From Pedobacter cryoconitis (GTDB taxonomy: Bacteria > Bacteroidota > Bacteroidia > Sphingobacteriales > Sphingobacteriaceae): a stretch of DNA of 64,000 nt. Below the pieces are notes generated by a model. The model saw nothing but the letters and a program-made list of their open reading frames with translations. It ran no database searches and had not been told where the DNA came from. Position numbers and translations under genes: made by a program. Shown piece by piece: positions 1-8,825 of this stretch (its first letter is position 1; each line of letters begins with the position of its first letter). The stretch is from assembly GCF_003259615.1 (NCBI RefSeq), contig NZ_QLLR01000006.1, positions 62,001 to 126,000 of the forward strand. The letters are read 5' to 3'.

Positions 1-876
1 CGCTCCATTTGCATTTTCAAAATGGCGGTTAATATCCAGATCACTATAATTATTAATCACTGCAAGCCCGGCATTACCGAATAAGTTCACTTTATTATAC
101 CGGTAATTGAAGTTAAAGCTATTGTTAGTCCGCGTATATTCCCCCTGGACATAGCTTAGATTAACTCCGCCATTAAATCCCTTTAATTTGCTCTTTTTCG
201 TCCTGATATTGATAATTCCGCCATTCCCTGCTGCATCATATTTGGCAGGCGGATTACTCATCAGCTCGATCTGATCAACAGTAGATGAAGGCAATGACTT
301 TAAATAACTTTCCAGGTCAGCTCCTGAAAGGTAGGCCGGCTTATCATCAATAAATATAACCGCCCCTTTTCCCTTTAAACTCACCCCTCCACTTTGATCA
401 ATCATAATCCCCGGAGACTTCTCAAGCACTTCATAAACAGTACTTCCGGCACTACTGACCATTGCCTCTACATTGATCACGGTACGGTCTATCTTTTTTT
501 CTATTAAAGCTTTTTGACCGCTTATTTTGACTTCCTGTAATGCTAATCCAGTTTGCTGTAGCTGAATTACTGGTAAAATAGTACTTACTTGTAATTGGAA
601 ACTATCTCCTTTATAAACCGCATATCCGATCATCATCACAGCAATCCTGTAAGTACCTGCTTTTAAATGTGCCAGAGCATACGTTCCTTTTGAATCGGTT
701 ACTGCGGTTTGAACCGGTATAGAACCGGCCGCCTGGTAAAGATAAACCGTAGCACCATCCAATGGAATTTTGCTGTAAACCTGACCAGTGAGGACTAAGT
801 TAGTTTGTGCAATTGCAAAATTTAAGGCTGTGAGCAGCAAGGTGACCAGGAGCGCAATAATTCTAAGTTTCATCAT
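1..876 (-). CDS. Outer-membrane beta-barrel protein, TonB receptor-like (5' part only)
   Basis: The frame is open from the window edge to a start at 876 or 873, giving about 292 N-terminal residues; the C-terminus lies outside the window. A signal peptide (MMKLRIIALLVTLLLTALNF) is followed by a carboxypeptidase-regulatory-like domain at about 25-115 (GTYALAHLKAGTYRIAV region). A plug-like domain follows at about 120-230, containing VYEVLEKSPGI, GAVIFIDDKPAY and NGGIINI, and then the first barrel strands. This order is typical of the Bacteroidota outer membrane beta-barrel family (OMP_b-brl_3) and not of SusC, which is longer and has a longer plug. The protein probably sits in the outer membrane; its ligand cannot be told. 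It is divergent from a histidine kinase/response regulator pair 130 bases away, a plausible but unproven regulatory partner. Confidence 0.85.
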   Translation of the reverse strand, partial: MMKLRIIALLVTLLLTALNFAIAQTNLVLTGQVYSKIPLDGATVYLYQAAGSIPVQTAVTDSKGTYALAHLKAGTYRIAVMMIGYAVYKGDSFQLQVSTILPVIQLQQTGLALQEVKISGQKALIEKKIDRTVINVEAMVSSAGSTVYEVLEKSPGIMIDQSGGVSLKGKGAVIFIDDKPAYLSGADLESYLKSLPSSTVDQIELMSNPPAKYDAAGNGGIINIRTKKSKLKGFNGGVNLSYVQGEYTRTNNSFNFNYRYNKVNLFGNAGLAVINNYSDLDINRHFENANGA

Positions 877-989
877 CGTTTATTTGATTCGGGACAAAAG
901 TGCTGTTGTCTTTCGGAACCGATGGTTAACAAAAGGTTAATGAAGAGTTAACGGGCATCCAATGATGAGCTAAGTGGGTTTACTATTGT

Positions 990-997
990 TATATTTG
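990..997 (+). promoter_or_regulatory. Candidate -7 box for the kinase gene
   Basis: TATATTTG fits the Bacteroidota -7 consensus TAnnTTTG. It ends only nine bases before the preferred ATG at 1007, so the mRNA would have a very short leader. I see no good -33 TTTG at the usual distance. The box supports the ATG at 1007 over the GTG at 974, which would lie upstream of the transcription start. Confidence 0.35.
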
Positions 998-1006
998 AAA
1001 TACCAG

Positions 1007-2344
1007 ATGAACAAGAATCACACAACCAGGGTCCTTTTAATAGCATGTGTAATCATCGTATGCACTTTATCTTTTATTCAGTATTACCTGATCAGGAACA
1101 CTTACCGGCTTACCAGGGATAACTTTTATGCAGAGGTAAAAGAAATAACACACAAGTTGACCAACAGCCCGGCTATGATTTCCTTAGAAGAACAAATCAG
1201 GACAGAGTTAAGGCAAACTGTGATCCAGTATGTGACTAATCCAATGAGCAAACCTGGTTTTCTAAAATTATTAAAGAGCAGCACACAGCAAAGCGGTCAT
1301 AAATTCAGTGTTTATTTAAAAAAAATGCAGGACAAAACCCCCGGTCTTGAAGGCATCGCTTATAAATCACAATTTGATGAAATCATCTTTGAGATCAATG
1401 GGAAATCAGACACATTGCTTGCTGCAACGGCAAAGCCTGTGGTATTTTCCGGGGATGACTTCCACACAGCGGTTACTTTAAATAAGGATGTGACGCTGAG
1501 CAATGGAGAGGATTTACGTATTATAATCAGGCAATCAAATCTTATGGATATTTCCAGGCGGGAAAATGAAGTTATCAAACGGATGGCTGGTGTATTATTT
1601 CTCGCTGTTGGTTTAATTGTAGCTGTGATTATTTTATTATACCTGGTTTTTAGCGCGCTGATCAGACAAAAGAAACTGGCAGAAATGAAAACGGATTTTG
1701 CGAATAACATTACCCATGAGTTGAAAACCCCTTTAAGCTCTGTAAGTATCATCTTAAAAAGTATTTTGTTAAAAGAAGTTCAGGCAGAAGCAGCCTTATT
1801 GAATGATCTGCTGCAATCACTAAACAGGCAGCATGGAAAAATAAGGCAGCTTGTGGATAGCGTACTGGATAGTGCAATGGTAACAGCTATAAAAGTAGAA
1901 CATAAAGAGCTGGAAATTACCAGTTTCCTGCAGGAATATGTGAATGATTTAGCGATTGCCAATCACAAATTAACAGCTAATATTGCTACAGGACCATGCC
2001 TGTTGCTAACCAATGCCACAACAGTAGAAAAAATATTAAATACCTTAATAGACAATGCTGCAAAATACAGTGAAGACGGCCTGTCAATTCATTTAGTCGC
2101 TTTGCAAACACCAGCGCATTATCATATAGAAATTACCGACCACGGGCCTGGTATTCCCGTACCTTATCAGCAGTATATCTTTGATAAGTTTTATCGTATT
2201 CCAGAGCAAAACAAACACACCGTTAAAGGCTTAGGCTTAGGACTATACCTGGCTAAACAAGCAGCCTTACAACTTGGCGCTGAGCTCACGGTAAAAAGTA
2301 AGCCCGGAAAAGGCAGTACATTTCTAATCAGTTTACCTTTATGA
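1007..2344 (+). CDS. Sensor histidine kinase
   Basis: Membrane kinase of about 445 residues that phosphorylates the response regulator encoded next. TM1 lies near residues 7-27 and TM2 near 195-220, enclosing a periplasmic sensor region of about 165 residues that I do not recognise. A HisKA domain follows with phospho-acceptor His237 in the motif NNITHELKTPLSS. The HATPase_c domain shows the N box (LIDNAAKYSEDG, about 347), G1 box (DHGPGIP, about 378) and G2 box (GLGLGLYLAK, about 408). The frame extends upstream to a GTG at 974, but the ATG at 1007 gives a cleaner signal anchor and follows the only promoter-like box. The stop overlaps the next start (ATGA), so the pair is translationally coupled. 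Confidence 0.9.
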   Translation: MNKNHTTRVLLIACVIIVCTLSFIQYYLIRNTYRLTRDNFYAEVKEITHKLTNSPAMISLEEQIRTELRQTVIQYVTNPMSKPGFLKLLKSSTQQSGHKFSVYLKKMQDKTPGLEGIAYKSQFDEIIFEINGKSDTLLAATAKPVVFSGDDFHTAVTLNKDVTLSNGEDLRIIIRQSNLMDISRRENEVIKRMAGVLFLAVGLIVAVIILLYLVFSALIRQKKLAEMKTDFANNITHELKTPLSSVSIILKSILLKEVQAEAALLNDLLQSLNRQHGKIRQLVDSVLDSAMVTAIKVEHKELEITSFLQEYVNDLAIANHKLTANIATGPCLLLTNATTVEKILNTLIDNAAKYSEDGLSIHLVALQTPAHYHIEITDHGPGIPVPYQQYIFDKFYRIPEQNKHTVKGLGLGLYLAKQAALQLGAELTVKSKPGKGSTFLISLPL

Positions 2345-3021
2345 ATATCAAAGTATTAATAGTAGAAGATGATACTGACCTGGGCAACCTGTTAAAGCAG
2401 TATTTGGAAATAAACAATTTCCAGGCCCACCGGGTATATAACGGCATAGAAGCCCGTGAGGAACTAAAAAGAGAAGCTTATGATATTTTGATTATTGATG
2501 TGATGATGCCTAAAGAAGACGGTTTCACGCTGGCAGAAAAACTAGTGCAGACTTATCCGCAACTCCCCTTTCTTTTTGTAACTGCCCGTAAACTAAAAGA
2601 AGACATCCTGTATGGCCTCAAACTAGGCGCTGATGATTATATTTTAAAACCCTTTGACGCAGACGAGCTTATACAGCGGATCAGGAACATCCTGAAACGA
2701 ACGAAAATTGCTCCTGCTCCGGAAACCATTCAGATTGGGATTTATCAGTTCGAACCCGTTAATCTGATGCTGACTTCTGCCGGAGATCAAAAGATACTTA
2801 CAGAAAAAGAAGCCCGGTTACTTCATTACCTGTGTTTGCATCAGAACCAGGTGATCAAAAGAAATGATATACTCAATCACCTATGGAAAGAATCTGATTT
2901 CTTTAACGGCCGGAGTATGGATGTATTTATCAGCAGGCTCAGAAAGTATTTAGCACAAGATAAAGGCATCCATATTGAAAGTATAAGAGGTATTGGCTTC
3001 CGTTTTATCATTGACAACTGA
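2341..3021 (+). CDS. OmpR-family response regulator
   Basis: DNA-binding regulator of 226 residues. The receiver domain (1-120) has the acidic pair ED at 9-10, phospho-acceptor Asp53 in LIIDVMMPKEDG, the conserved Thr in FVTARK and the Lys in ILKPFD near 103. The C-terminal winged helix (about 130-225) is of the Trans_reg_C type, with KEARLLHYLCLHQNQVI and the ending ESIRGIGFRF. It overlaps the kinase gene by four bases and is followed by a terminator, so the two genes form a closed operon. The targets are unknown; the divergent outer-membrane protein gene is the nearest candidate. Confidence 0.93.
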   Translation: MNIKVLIVEDDTDLGNLLKQYLEINNFQAHRVYNGIEAREELKREAYDILIIDVMMPKEDGFTLAEKLVQTYPQLPFLFVTARKLKEDILYGLKLGADDYILKPFDADELIQRIRNILKRTKIAPAPETIQIGIYQFEPVNLMLTSAGDQKILTEKEARLLHYLCLHQNQVIKRNDILNHLWKESDFFNGRSMDVFISRLRKYLAQDKGIHIESIRGIGFRFIIDN

Positions 3022-3042
3022 GGTAATTACAAGTTTTTCGGT

Positions 3043-3080
3043 AAAAATGCAGCCTGTTTTGATGTAAACAGCATTTTTTT
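3043..3080 (+). terminator. Rho-independent terminator of the kinase/regulator operon
   Basis: The stem pairs AAAAATGC plus CTGTTT with AAACAG plus GCATTTTT, with a three-base bulge in the left arm and loop TGATGT. A run of seven T follows at once. It lies 22 bases after the stop of the response regulator. Confidence 0.75.
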
Positions 3081-3122
3081 CAATTCATAATGAGGCATTT
3101 AAACATATAAAGCAGATTAACG

Positions 3123-3153
3123 TTTGCAGAAATGCACATTATTTGTACTTTTG
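3123..3153 (+). promoter_or_regulatory. Promoter of tRNA-Ser
   Basis: TTTG at 3123-3126 and TACTTTTG at 3146-3153 match the Bacteroidota -33 (TTTG) and -7 (TAnnTTTG) elements with 19 bases between them. The mature tRNA begins five bases downstream. This is the best complete promoter in the window and supports using TAnnTTTG as a guide elsewhere. Confidence 0.7.
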
Positions 3154-3157
3154 TCGC

Positions 3158-3247
3158 GGAGAGTTGGCAGAGTGGTCGATTGCGGCAGTCTTGAAAACTG
3201 TTGACTTGTCAAAGGGTCCGCGGGTTCGAATCCCCCACTCTCCGCCA
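3158..3247 (+). tRNA. tRNA-Ser(TGA)
   Basis: A 90-base class II tRNA. The acceptor stem GGAGAGT pairs with ACTCTCC, followed by discriminator G and an encoded CCA. The anticodon arm GCAGT-CTTGAAA-ACTGT places TGA in the loop, so it reads UCA-type serine codons. A long variable arm (GACTTGTCAAAGGGTC region) and the T loop GGTTCGAATCC are visible. It stands alone with its own promoter and terminator. Confidence 0.97.
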
Positions 3248-3412
3248 AACAAAAATGCTACCCTCTTCGGGTGGCATTTTTTGTTTTAAAACGGCCTGAG
3301 CCCTTCAGCTCAGAGGCCAGGTTTAAAACAAAAAATTGCCAGGAGCGCAGCGACAAGCATTTTTGTTTGAAGCCCCCCCAAAAGGGATCAGCGAGAGTAA
3401 CGAGCTAATCCC
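3247..3412. repeat. Nested inverted repeats behind the tRNA gene
   Basis: Four overlapping inverted repeats are packed here. AAACAAAAATGC (3247-3258) is the perfect inverse of GCATTTTTGTTT (3357-3368). Inside it, 3274-3292 pairs imperfectly with 3321-3339. GGCCT/GAGC (3293-3301) pairs with GCTC/AGAGGCC (3308-3318). Beyond them GGGATCAGC (3384-3392) pairs with GCTAATCCC (3404-3412) with one mismatch. The outer part could fold as one long cruciform starting at the tRNA 3' end. The rest of the gap up to 3580 is AT-rich and holds no gene that I can support. It may be a small mobile or repeated element; copy number cannot be judged from one window. Confidence 0.5.
3249..3286 (+). terminator. Terminator of tRNA-Ser
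   Basis: AAAAATGC-ACCC pairs with GGGT-GCATTTTT around the loop TCTTC, followed by TTG and TTTT. It begins directly after the CCA end of the tRNA. Confidence 0.75.
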
Positions 3413-3580
3413 CTTCCTGGACGATAAACCCCTGGAAAAAGTACCCCAACCTGCAACTATAAGTATTAAAAATAAATTAACTACTTTTAAAATCTCTAAA
3501 AGAATTTTAATTACCTAAAAAGCTATAAAGCCTACACTTATTCAATAACTATCCATAAAATGAGGATCATATTCAATTAT

Positions 3581-4564
3581 ATGCTGACAACTAAAATTCA
3601 AATTATCAAAACACTCTTAATTATCAGCTTAATTGCCATAACCTTATCCTGCAGAAAAAAAGATCCTGCCCCTACTATTCATAACCCAGGCCTTCCTCCA
3701 GTTGTTGCTCCTGCACCTGCCTCCTGGAAATTCCAGGTTAGGGGAACAACTGCCGATTTAAATTCCCTCTATTTTACAGACAGCAACAACGGATATGCTG
3801 TTGGAAAAAAAGGTACTATTCTTAAAACAACAGATGGAATCTCCTGGACACTTCAAAAAAGCGGAACAACTGTCGACTTAAAATCTGTTTATTTTACCGA
3901 TAGAAAAAACGGTTATGCAGTCGGGGATTTTAATATCTTTAAAACTACGGATGCAGGTGCCAGTTGGGAAGTCTACATTAACGGCGCACATATTCGTGCA
4001 AACTCTGTTTATTTTACAGACTCTAATACTGGCTATGTTGCCGGTGACGGAACCATTCTTAAGACAACCGATGCAGGTGCAACCTGGACAAGTACTATTG
4101 TCGGAAGAGAAACACTCTGGTTACGGTCCGTTTATTTTACAGATGCCAATAACGGCTATGCAGTTGGCGGTGATGGTTCTATATTTAAAACAACAAATGC
4201 AGGATCTGCATGGATAGCTCAAACTGTCGGAACAGAAACTTTACGCTGCGTTTATTTTATCGATAAAAATAACGGATATATAACTGGTAATGAAGGAACA
4301 ATTCTCAAAACCACTGATGCTGGAACAAGCTGGACAAAACAAACTATCCAAAATTATAATTTAAATTCTATATTCTTCACTGACATAAATAACGGTTATG
4401 CAGTGGGCGACTACGGAGGCAGTATCTTTAAAACTACTGATGCAGGAATTACGTGGACAGTCAAAATATTATCCCCAGGATATTTAAGTTCTGTTTATTC
4501 AATAAGCGCTGATAACAGTTATGCCGCAGGCAGTTCTGGAAATATACTGAAATACGGACTGTAG
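3581..4564 (+). CDS. Lipoprotein with BNR/Ycf48-like repeats
   Basis: Predicted outer-surface or periplasmic lipoprotein of about 327 residues. The signal sequence ends in a lipobox (ITLSC) followed by RKK and a proline-rich linker. The rest is about seven tandem repeats of roughly 40 residues with the pattern VYFTDxNNGYAVG...GTILKTTDAGxTW, which is the repeat of Ycf48/photosystem II assembly-like beta propellers. One seven-bladed propeller would use the whole chain. Such proteins usually bind protein or surface partners; no catalytic residues are visible. I prefer the ATG at 3581 to the one at 3560 because it starts directly at a typical signal peptide. It is a single gene facing the HTCS gene, and no strong terminator lies in the 49-base gap. 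Confidence 0.8.
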   Translation: MLTTKIQIIKTLLIISLIAITLSCRKKDPAPTIHNPGLPPVVAPAPASWKFQVRGTTADLNSLYFTDSNNGYAVGKKGTILKTTDGISWTLQKSGTTVDLKSVYFTDRKNGYAVGDFNIFKTTDAGASWEVYINGAHIRANSVYFTDSNTGYVAGDGTILKTTDAGATWTSTIVGRETLWLRSVYFTDANNGYAVGGDGSIFKTTNAGSAWIAQTVGTETLRCVYFIDKNNGYITGNEGTILKTTDAGTSWTKQTIQNYNLNSIFFTDINNGYAVGDYGGSIFKTTDAGITWTVKILSPGYLSSVYSISADNSYAAGSSGNILKYGL

Positions 4565-4613
4565 TACCCCAATAGCAAAAATTACAAGTTATTGTACCAG
4601 CTAATCAACACAA

Positions 4614-7600
4614 TTATTCAAATCCTTTAATATAAGCAGTAGGCGTAATCCCAAATTGCTTTTGAAAGTCTCTGGTAAAATTCGCAGGTGAATTATACCC
4701 GATCATAAAGGCAATCTCGTTAATTTTATATTGTTTGGCAGCAAGAAGTTCGGCAGCATACTTTAAACGGTAAAGTGCAATCAATGCACTCGGTGTCATA
4801 TTTGTCAGTGCCTTAATCTTCCTGTATAAAGTCGGCCTGCTCATATTCATTGCTTTAGAAAGCATTTCTACATCGAGAGCGGAATCGCTTAATCGACTGG
4901 AAACCTCATCTGTAAGCTGTTTTAGGAAGGTAACATCAGTTTTAGAATAGGCTACCCCTTTGATCTCACTAATAGGAGATCTCGCAAAATGTTCTTTTAC
5001 TAATTTTCTGTTTTTCAGCAAGCTTTTTATCTGTATATGTAAATGAGACATGGAAAATGGCTTATCAATATAAACATCCGCGCCAGTCCCTAACCCCTCA
5101 ATCCTTGAATCAACCGAGCTTTTAGCAGTGAGCAGAATTACAGGAATATGGCTGTAATTAATATCGGTCTTGATACTTCTGCACAAATCCAGGCCATCCA
5201 TTCCTGGCATCATAATATCACTTACCACCAGATTTACCTGGTGTTTTTCTAAGAGGGCCAGTGCTTCAACTCCGTCATTTGCCTTAAGAATAAAGTATTC
5301 TTCCTCCAGTTCCTGGGCAATATATTTCAGAATATCACTATGATCCTCCACAAGCAAAATTGCCGGAAGGCCTTTAGCAGATAATTTATAATCAATCGAA
5401 TCAGCTAATGAATCGTCGTTTTCCCTGTGATCTGCCACATAGTTGATCTCTGTTTGCTGATGCAAAGGGAAGGTCACTGTGAATACATTGACATGAGCGT
5501 TGGTTGTCAGTGTTATCGTTCCATTGTGCATTAGTGCAAGCGATTTCGCGAGCGAAAGTCCTATACCTGTGCCTGAGTTTTTATCATTTTCGTCTATTCT
5601 AAAAAAAGGCTCAAAAACTTTTTTATGATACTTTGCAGGTATTAGTGTCCCGTCATTTTTAACTTCCAGGCTAAAAGAATCATCTTCACTGTTGATCGGA
5701 ACAATTCTCACAGAAATAAGTTGTTCTGCATATTTAAATGCGTTGGAAATCAGGTTAACCATTATCTTTTTAAAAGCCTCGATGTCCAGATAAGCATGGA
5801 GTGTTAAATGCCGGGGTAACTCCAGCTTATAATTCAGTTTTTTTTGTGTAGCTATCAGCTGAAAATCATCATAAATATCCTCAAGCAGCGTATTCACATT
5901 GGTTTTAACGAATACAAGGTTGAGGTTACCCCTGTCAGATTTCCTAAAATCCAGTAATTGATTGGTTAATTCTATTAAACGATTAGTATTTTTATTGATC
6001 ATAGTAAGATTTTCCTTAACTTTTCCATCAAACCCTTTAAGAGTTATGAGTTGATCAAGCGGTAATTTAATTAAAGTTAATGGTGTACGCAGTTCATGGG
6101 CAATATTTGTAAAAAATTCGATCTTAGATTGATTTAATTCCTGAGTTTTTTGATACTCATACTGCTCAAGCTTTCTATTATGTTGATTGCTAATATACTT
6201 TTTGTAAGTAACAATTAAAAAATATAAGACTAGAATAACAATACAAGAGTATATTAAATAGGCAGTAACAGTTAGATAGACCGGCGGTTTTATGCGGATG
6301 AACAATTTTTTCTCACCAGTTTTCCATTCTCCTGTATTACTCTCTGCTGCAAACTCAAAAACATAATTTCCCGGAGCCAGCCCTGTGAAATAAACTTTTC
6401 TGTTCCTGTTGAGGTAAATCCAGGATTCATTTAATCCAAGCATTCTATAACGATATTTGATTGCTTTAGCTGCAGAATAGTCGAGCGCCGCAAATTCAAG
6501 ATTAATATTATTTTGGTCGTGGGAAAGATTAAGATGGTCTTTATAAGTTATAGAATTCTTTGACAGCGTATCTTCTTTGTCACTGGAAAAGGCTTGGTTA
6601 TTAATCTCTAAAGTAGTTAAATAAAGTCGTGGAGGATTGGACAACTGGTTAAAATTCTCTGGATCAAAAGCTACAAAACCTTTAATACTACCAAAATAAA
6701 TGATTCCGTTTGCAGCGCTGTAAGCTGCACTGTAATTGAACTGATCAGTGATCAATCCATTTTCTTTTGTATAGGTGGTAATTTTTCCATTAGAAGGATT
6801 CAACCTTATCAGTCCTTTCACAGAGCTCATCCAAAGCAGATGTTTACCATCTTCTACAATTCGATAGATATAATTGCTGGACAACCCTGAATCTGTTGTG
6901 TATCTGCTCTGGGTAATACCATTTCGGTCCAGCTTAATTACACCTCCCCCCTCAGTTCCAAACCATATATTATCCTGGGCATCTTCATATATACAATGGA
7001 CTGTAGGTTCTGCAATTACAGCTTCATCAGGGCTGCTGTTCCCAAATCTCAGATGGATAGTTTTACCTGTATGCGGATCATAGCAGAATGCACCATTATT
7101 AGCACTCCCCACCCAAATCCTGCCCTGATGGTCTTCGATCACAGCAAAAACACCGTCCTGATAATCAAATCCTTTTACGGCAGAAATCTTTCTGGTACTC
7201 TGGTTAAATTCGTACAGCCCTGCATTCGCTCCAATCGTTCCCAGGTAAATTTTCCCCTGTTTGCTTTTGAGCAGGCATAGTACAAAATTGCTGCGTGTCC
7301 CATAAACTGCGCCAAGTTCCCTGAATCTTTCTTTGATCAGACCTGTATTCAAGTTCATCACTTCTAATCCATGATCATACAGGCCGACAAAAAGTTGACG
7401 ACCTGCGATTAACAGGCTATGCACATTTGAATGCCCCAGACTTTGAGGACTGTTATCCGGCCGAAAGTTTTTAATACTTCCTGTGCTTAGATCCAGACAA
7501 CTCACCCCCGCGTCTTCCGTGCCAACCCAAATGCGATGCAGCTCGTCTTCGCCTATTGCACTAATGGCGTTCCCTTTAATAGAATTGCCTCCATCCACAT

Positions 7601-8606
7601 GGTAATATTTCCTGAATCTCGAGTTTTTTGCTGTATAATAATTAACCCCGCCGAAATAAGTCCCAATCCACATTCCTCCATCAGAATCACGGCAAAGGGA
7701 ATAAATAGCATTATCATTGATGGCATAAGGATCACTTTGATTTTTCTGTAAAATGGTCGTAGTCTGAGTACTTGCATGGTAGATAAAAACTCCGGATTCA
7801 GTGGCCACCCATAGCTCTCCAGGTGCTCCTGCTAAAACTGACCTCACATTTATAGCTGTGCCATCGGTGTTGCGCTGGAATAACGTTTTTGATCTCCTTG
7901 TCAACCGGTTATAACACAGAAGACCCAATTTGCTGGTTCCAACCATAAGCTCCTGACCCGAAGGGAAAACGGCAGTAATCATTTTAAGGCTTGCTGACAA
8001 CTTTTTATTTATCACCTGAAAGCACAGTATTTGCCCGCTGGAAAAATTGCACTGCAATACTTCACCGTTACTATTGCCCATCAATAGCTGGTTGGTTTTA
8101 TCCAGAGTTAAACAAGTGGCTTGTATATTTAAATTAAGGAGTTTCTTTGTTTCCTGGTTGTACGACCATACCGTGTCAGAAGCAAGAAAATAAATCATTT
8201 TACCAGTGGCGACAACGGCCCCTATACGCTCGGAAGGCTTTAATATACGCTCATTGAAAGTCTCTGTTTGAGGGTCAAACTGATACAGTCCCCGCCCGGT
8301 TGCGAGCCAAAGGCTTCCGGCGCTGTCTGCACACAGCGAATGAACCTGGTCGTCACCCACACTACCGAATTGATGATGTGGATTCGTGAATTTTCTGAAA
8401 TTGAAGCCGTCGAAACGATTAAGACCATCTTTTGTCCCCAGCCAGATGAAGCCCTTTTTATCTTGAAGAATACTCAATACTGTATGATGAGATAATCCAT
8501 CATCTGTTAAGTAGTGCCGGAAATAATAGCGCTGAGCATAGCATAAACTATTAAAACCCAAAATTATCAATAGGGTTACTAAAAAATACTGAAACTTCTT
8601 CATCAC
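4614..8606 (-). CDS. Hybrid two-component system sensor/regulator (HTCS)
   Basis: All-in-one regulator of 1330 residues, the usual HTCS length. A signal peptide (about 1-24) is followed by two-component propeller repeats up to about 690 (e.g. DKKGFIWLGTKDGLNRFDG, DDELHRIWVGTEDAGV) that form the periplasmic sensor. A Y_Y_Y domain lies at about 700-770 and one TM at about 775-800. The kinase core has His837 in NIAHELRTPL, and an HATPase domain with GTGIGLSLAK. The receiver domain has Asp1130 in VSDIMMPGMDG, and an AraC-type HTH ends the chain (about 1230-1325). In Bacteroidota such proteins bind an oligosaccharide in the periplasm and activate the adjacent PUL. Here the divergent SusC/SusD genes and GH92 are the likely targets. 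Confidence 0.95.
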   Translation of the reverse strand: MMKKFQYFLVTLLIILGFNSLCYAQRYYFRHYLTDDGLSHHTVLSILQDKKGFIWLGTKDGLNRFDGFNFRKFTNPHHQFGSVGDDQVHSLCADSAGSLWLATGRGLYQFDPQTETFNERILKPSERIGAVVATGKMIYFLASDTVWSYNQETKKLLNLNIQATCLTLDKTNQLLMGNSNGEVLQCNFSSGQILCFQVINKKLSASLKMITAVFPSGQELMVGTSKLGLLCYNRLTRRSKTLFQRNTDGTAINVRSVLAGAPGELWVATESGVFIYHASTQTTTILQKNQSDPYAINDNAIYSLCRDSDGGMWIGTYFGGVNYYTAKNSRFRKYYHVDGGNSIKGNAISAIGEDELHRIWVGTEDAGVSCLDLSTGSIKNFRPDNSPQSLGHSNVHSLLIAGRQLFVGLYDHGLEVMNLNTGLIKERFRELGAVYGTRSNFVLCLLKSKQGKIYLGTIGANAGLYEFNQSTRKISAVKGFDYQDGVFAVIEDHQGRIWVGSANNGAFCYDPHTGKTIHLRFGNSSPDEAVIAEPTVHCIYEDAQDNIWFGTEGGGVIKLDRNGITQSRYTTDSGLSSNYIYRIVEDGKHLLWMSSVKGLIRLNPSNGKITTYTKENGLITDQFNYSAAYSAANGIIYFGSIKGFVAFDPENFNQLSNPPRLYLTTLEINNQAFSSDKEDTLSKNSITYKDHLNLSHDQNNINLEFAALDYSAAKAIKYRYRMLGLNESWIYLNRNRKVYFTGLAPGNYVFEFAAESNTGEWKTGEKKLFIRIKPPVYLTVTAYLIYSCIVILVLYFLIVTYKKYISNQHNRKLEQYEYQKTQELNQSKIEFFTNIAHELRTPLTLIKLPLDQLITLKGFDGKVKENLTMINKNTNRLIELTNQLLDFRKSDRGNLNLVFVKTNVNTLLEDIYDDFQLIATQKKLNYKLELPRHLTLHAYLDIEAFKKIMVNLISNAFKYAEQLISVRIVPINSEDDSFSLEVKNDGTLIPAKYHKKVFEPFFRIDENDKNSGTGIGLSLAKSLALMHNGTITLTTNAHVNVFTVTFPLHQQTEINYVADHRENDDSLADSIDYKLSAKGLPAILLVEDHSDILKYIAQELEEEYFILKANDGVEALALLEKHQVNLVVSDIMMPGMDGLDLCRSIKTDINYSHIPVILLTAKSSVDSRIEGLGTGADVYIDKPFSMSHLHIQIKSLLKNRKLVKEHFARSPISEIKGVAYSKTDVTFLKQLTDEVSSRLSDSALDVEMLSKAMNMSRPTLYRKIKALTNMTPSALIALYRLKYAAELLAAKQYKINEIAFMIGYNSPANFTRDFQKQFGITPTAYIKGFE

Positions 8607-8717
8607 GTTATTGATAGTGCATATAGAATAGCCTGTAACATCAGGGTTTATAAAATTAAGTTACTTATTGACATATTCCAGATTTTCTGCGCTCCCAATA
8701 TAATATTGAATCATAGT

Positions 8718-8761
8718 GAATAAAAATTGAACAGTAGTGATAAGCCACTGAATTTTTATTC
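8718..8761. promoter_or_regulatory. Inverted repeat between the HTCS and susC genes
   Basis: GAATAAAAATT (8718-8728) and AATTTTTATTC (8751-8761) are perfect 11-bp inverted arms separated by 22 bases. The element lies in the 219-base divergent spacer, 65 bases before the susC start. It could be an operator for the HTCS AraC-type domain or an RNA hairpin; the sequence does not decide. Confidence 0.4.
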
Positions 8762-8825
8762 AAATACATTAGGTGAGGTTTTTATTAACCTGCAGTATAT
8801 TTTCTAACCAATATAAACTACGATA

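Noticed and set aside
974..1006. GTG start of the kinase at 974
   Set aside because: It lies upstream of the only -7-like box and adds 11 residues before a normal signal anchor.
3336..3518. 60-codon frame behind tRNA-Ser
   Set aside because: It runs through the inverted repeats, has no recognisable domain, and its composition follows the hairpins and not a protein.
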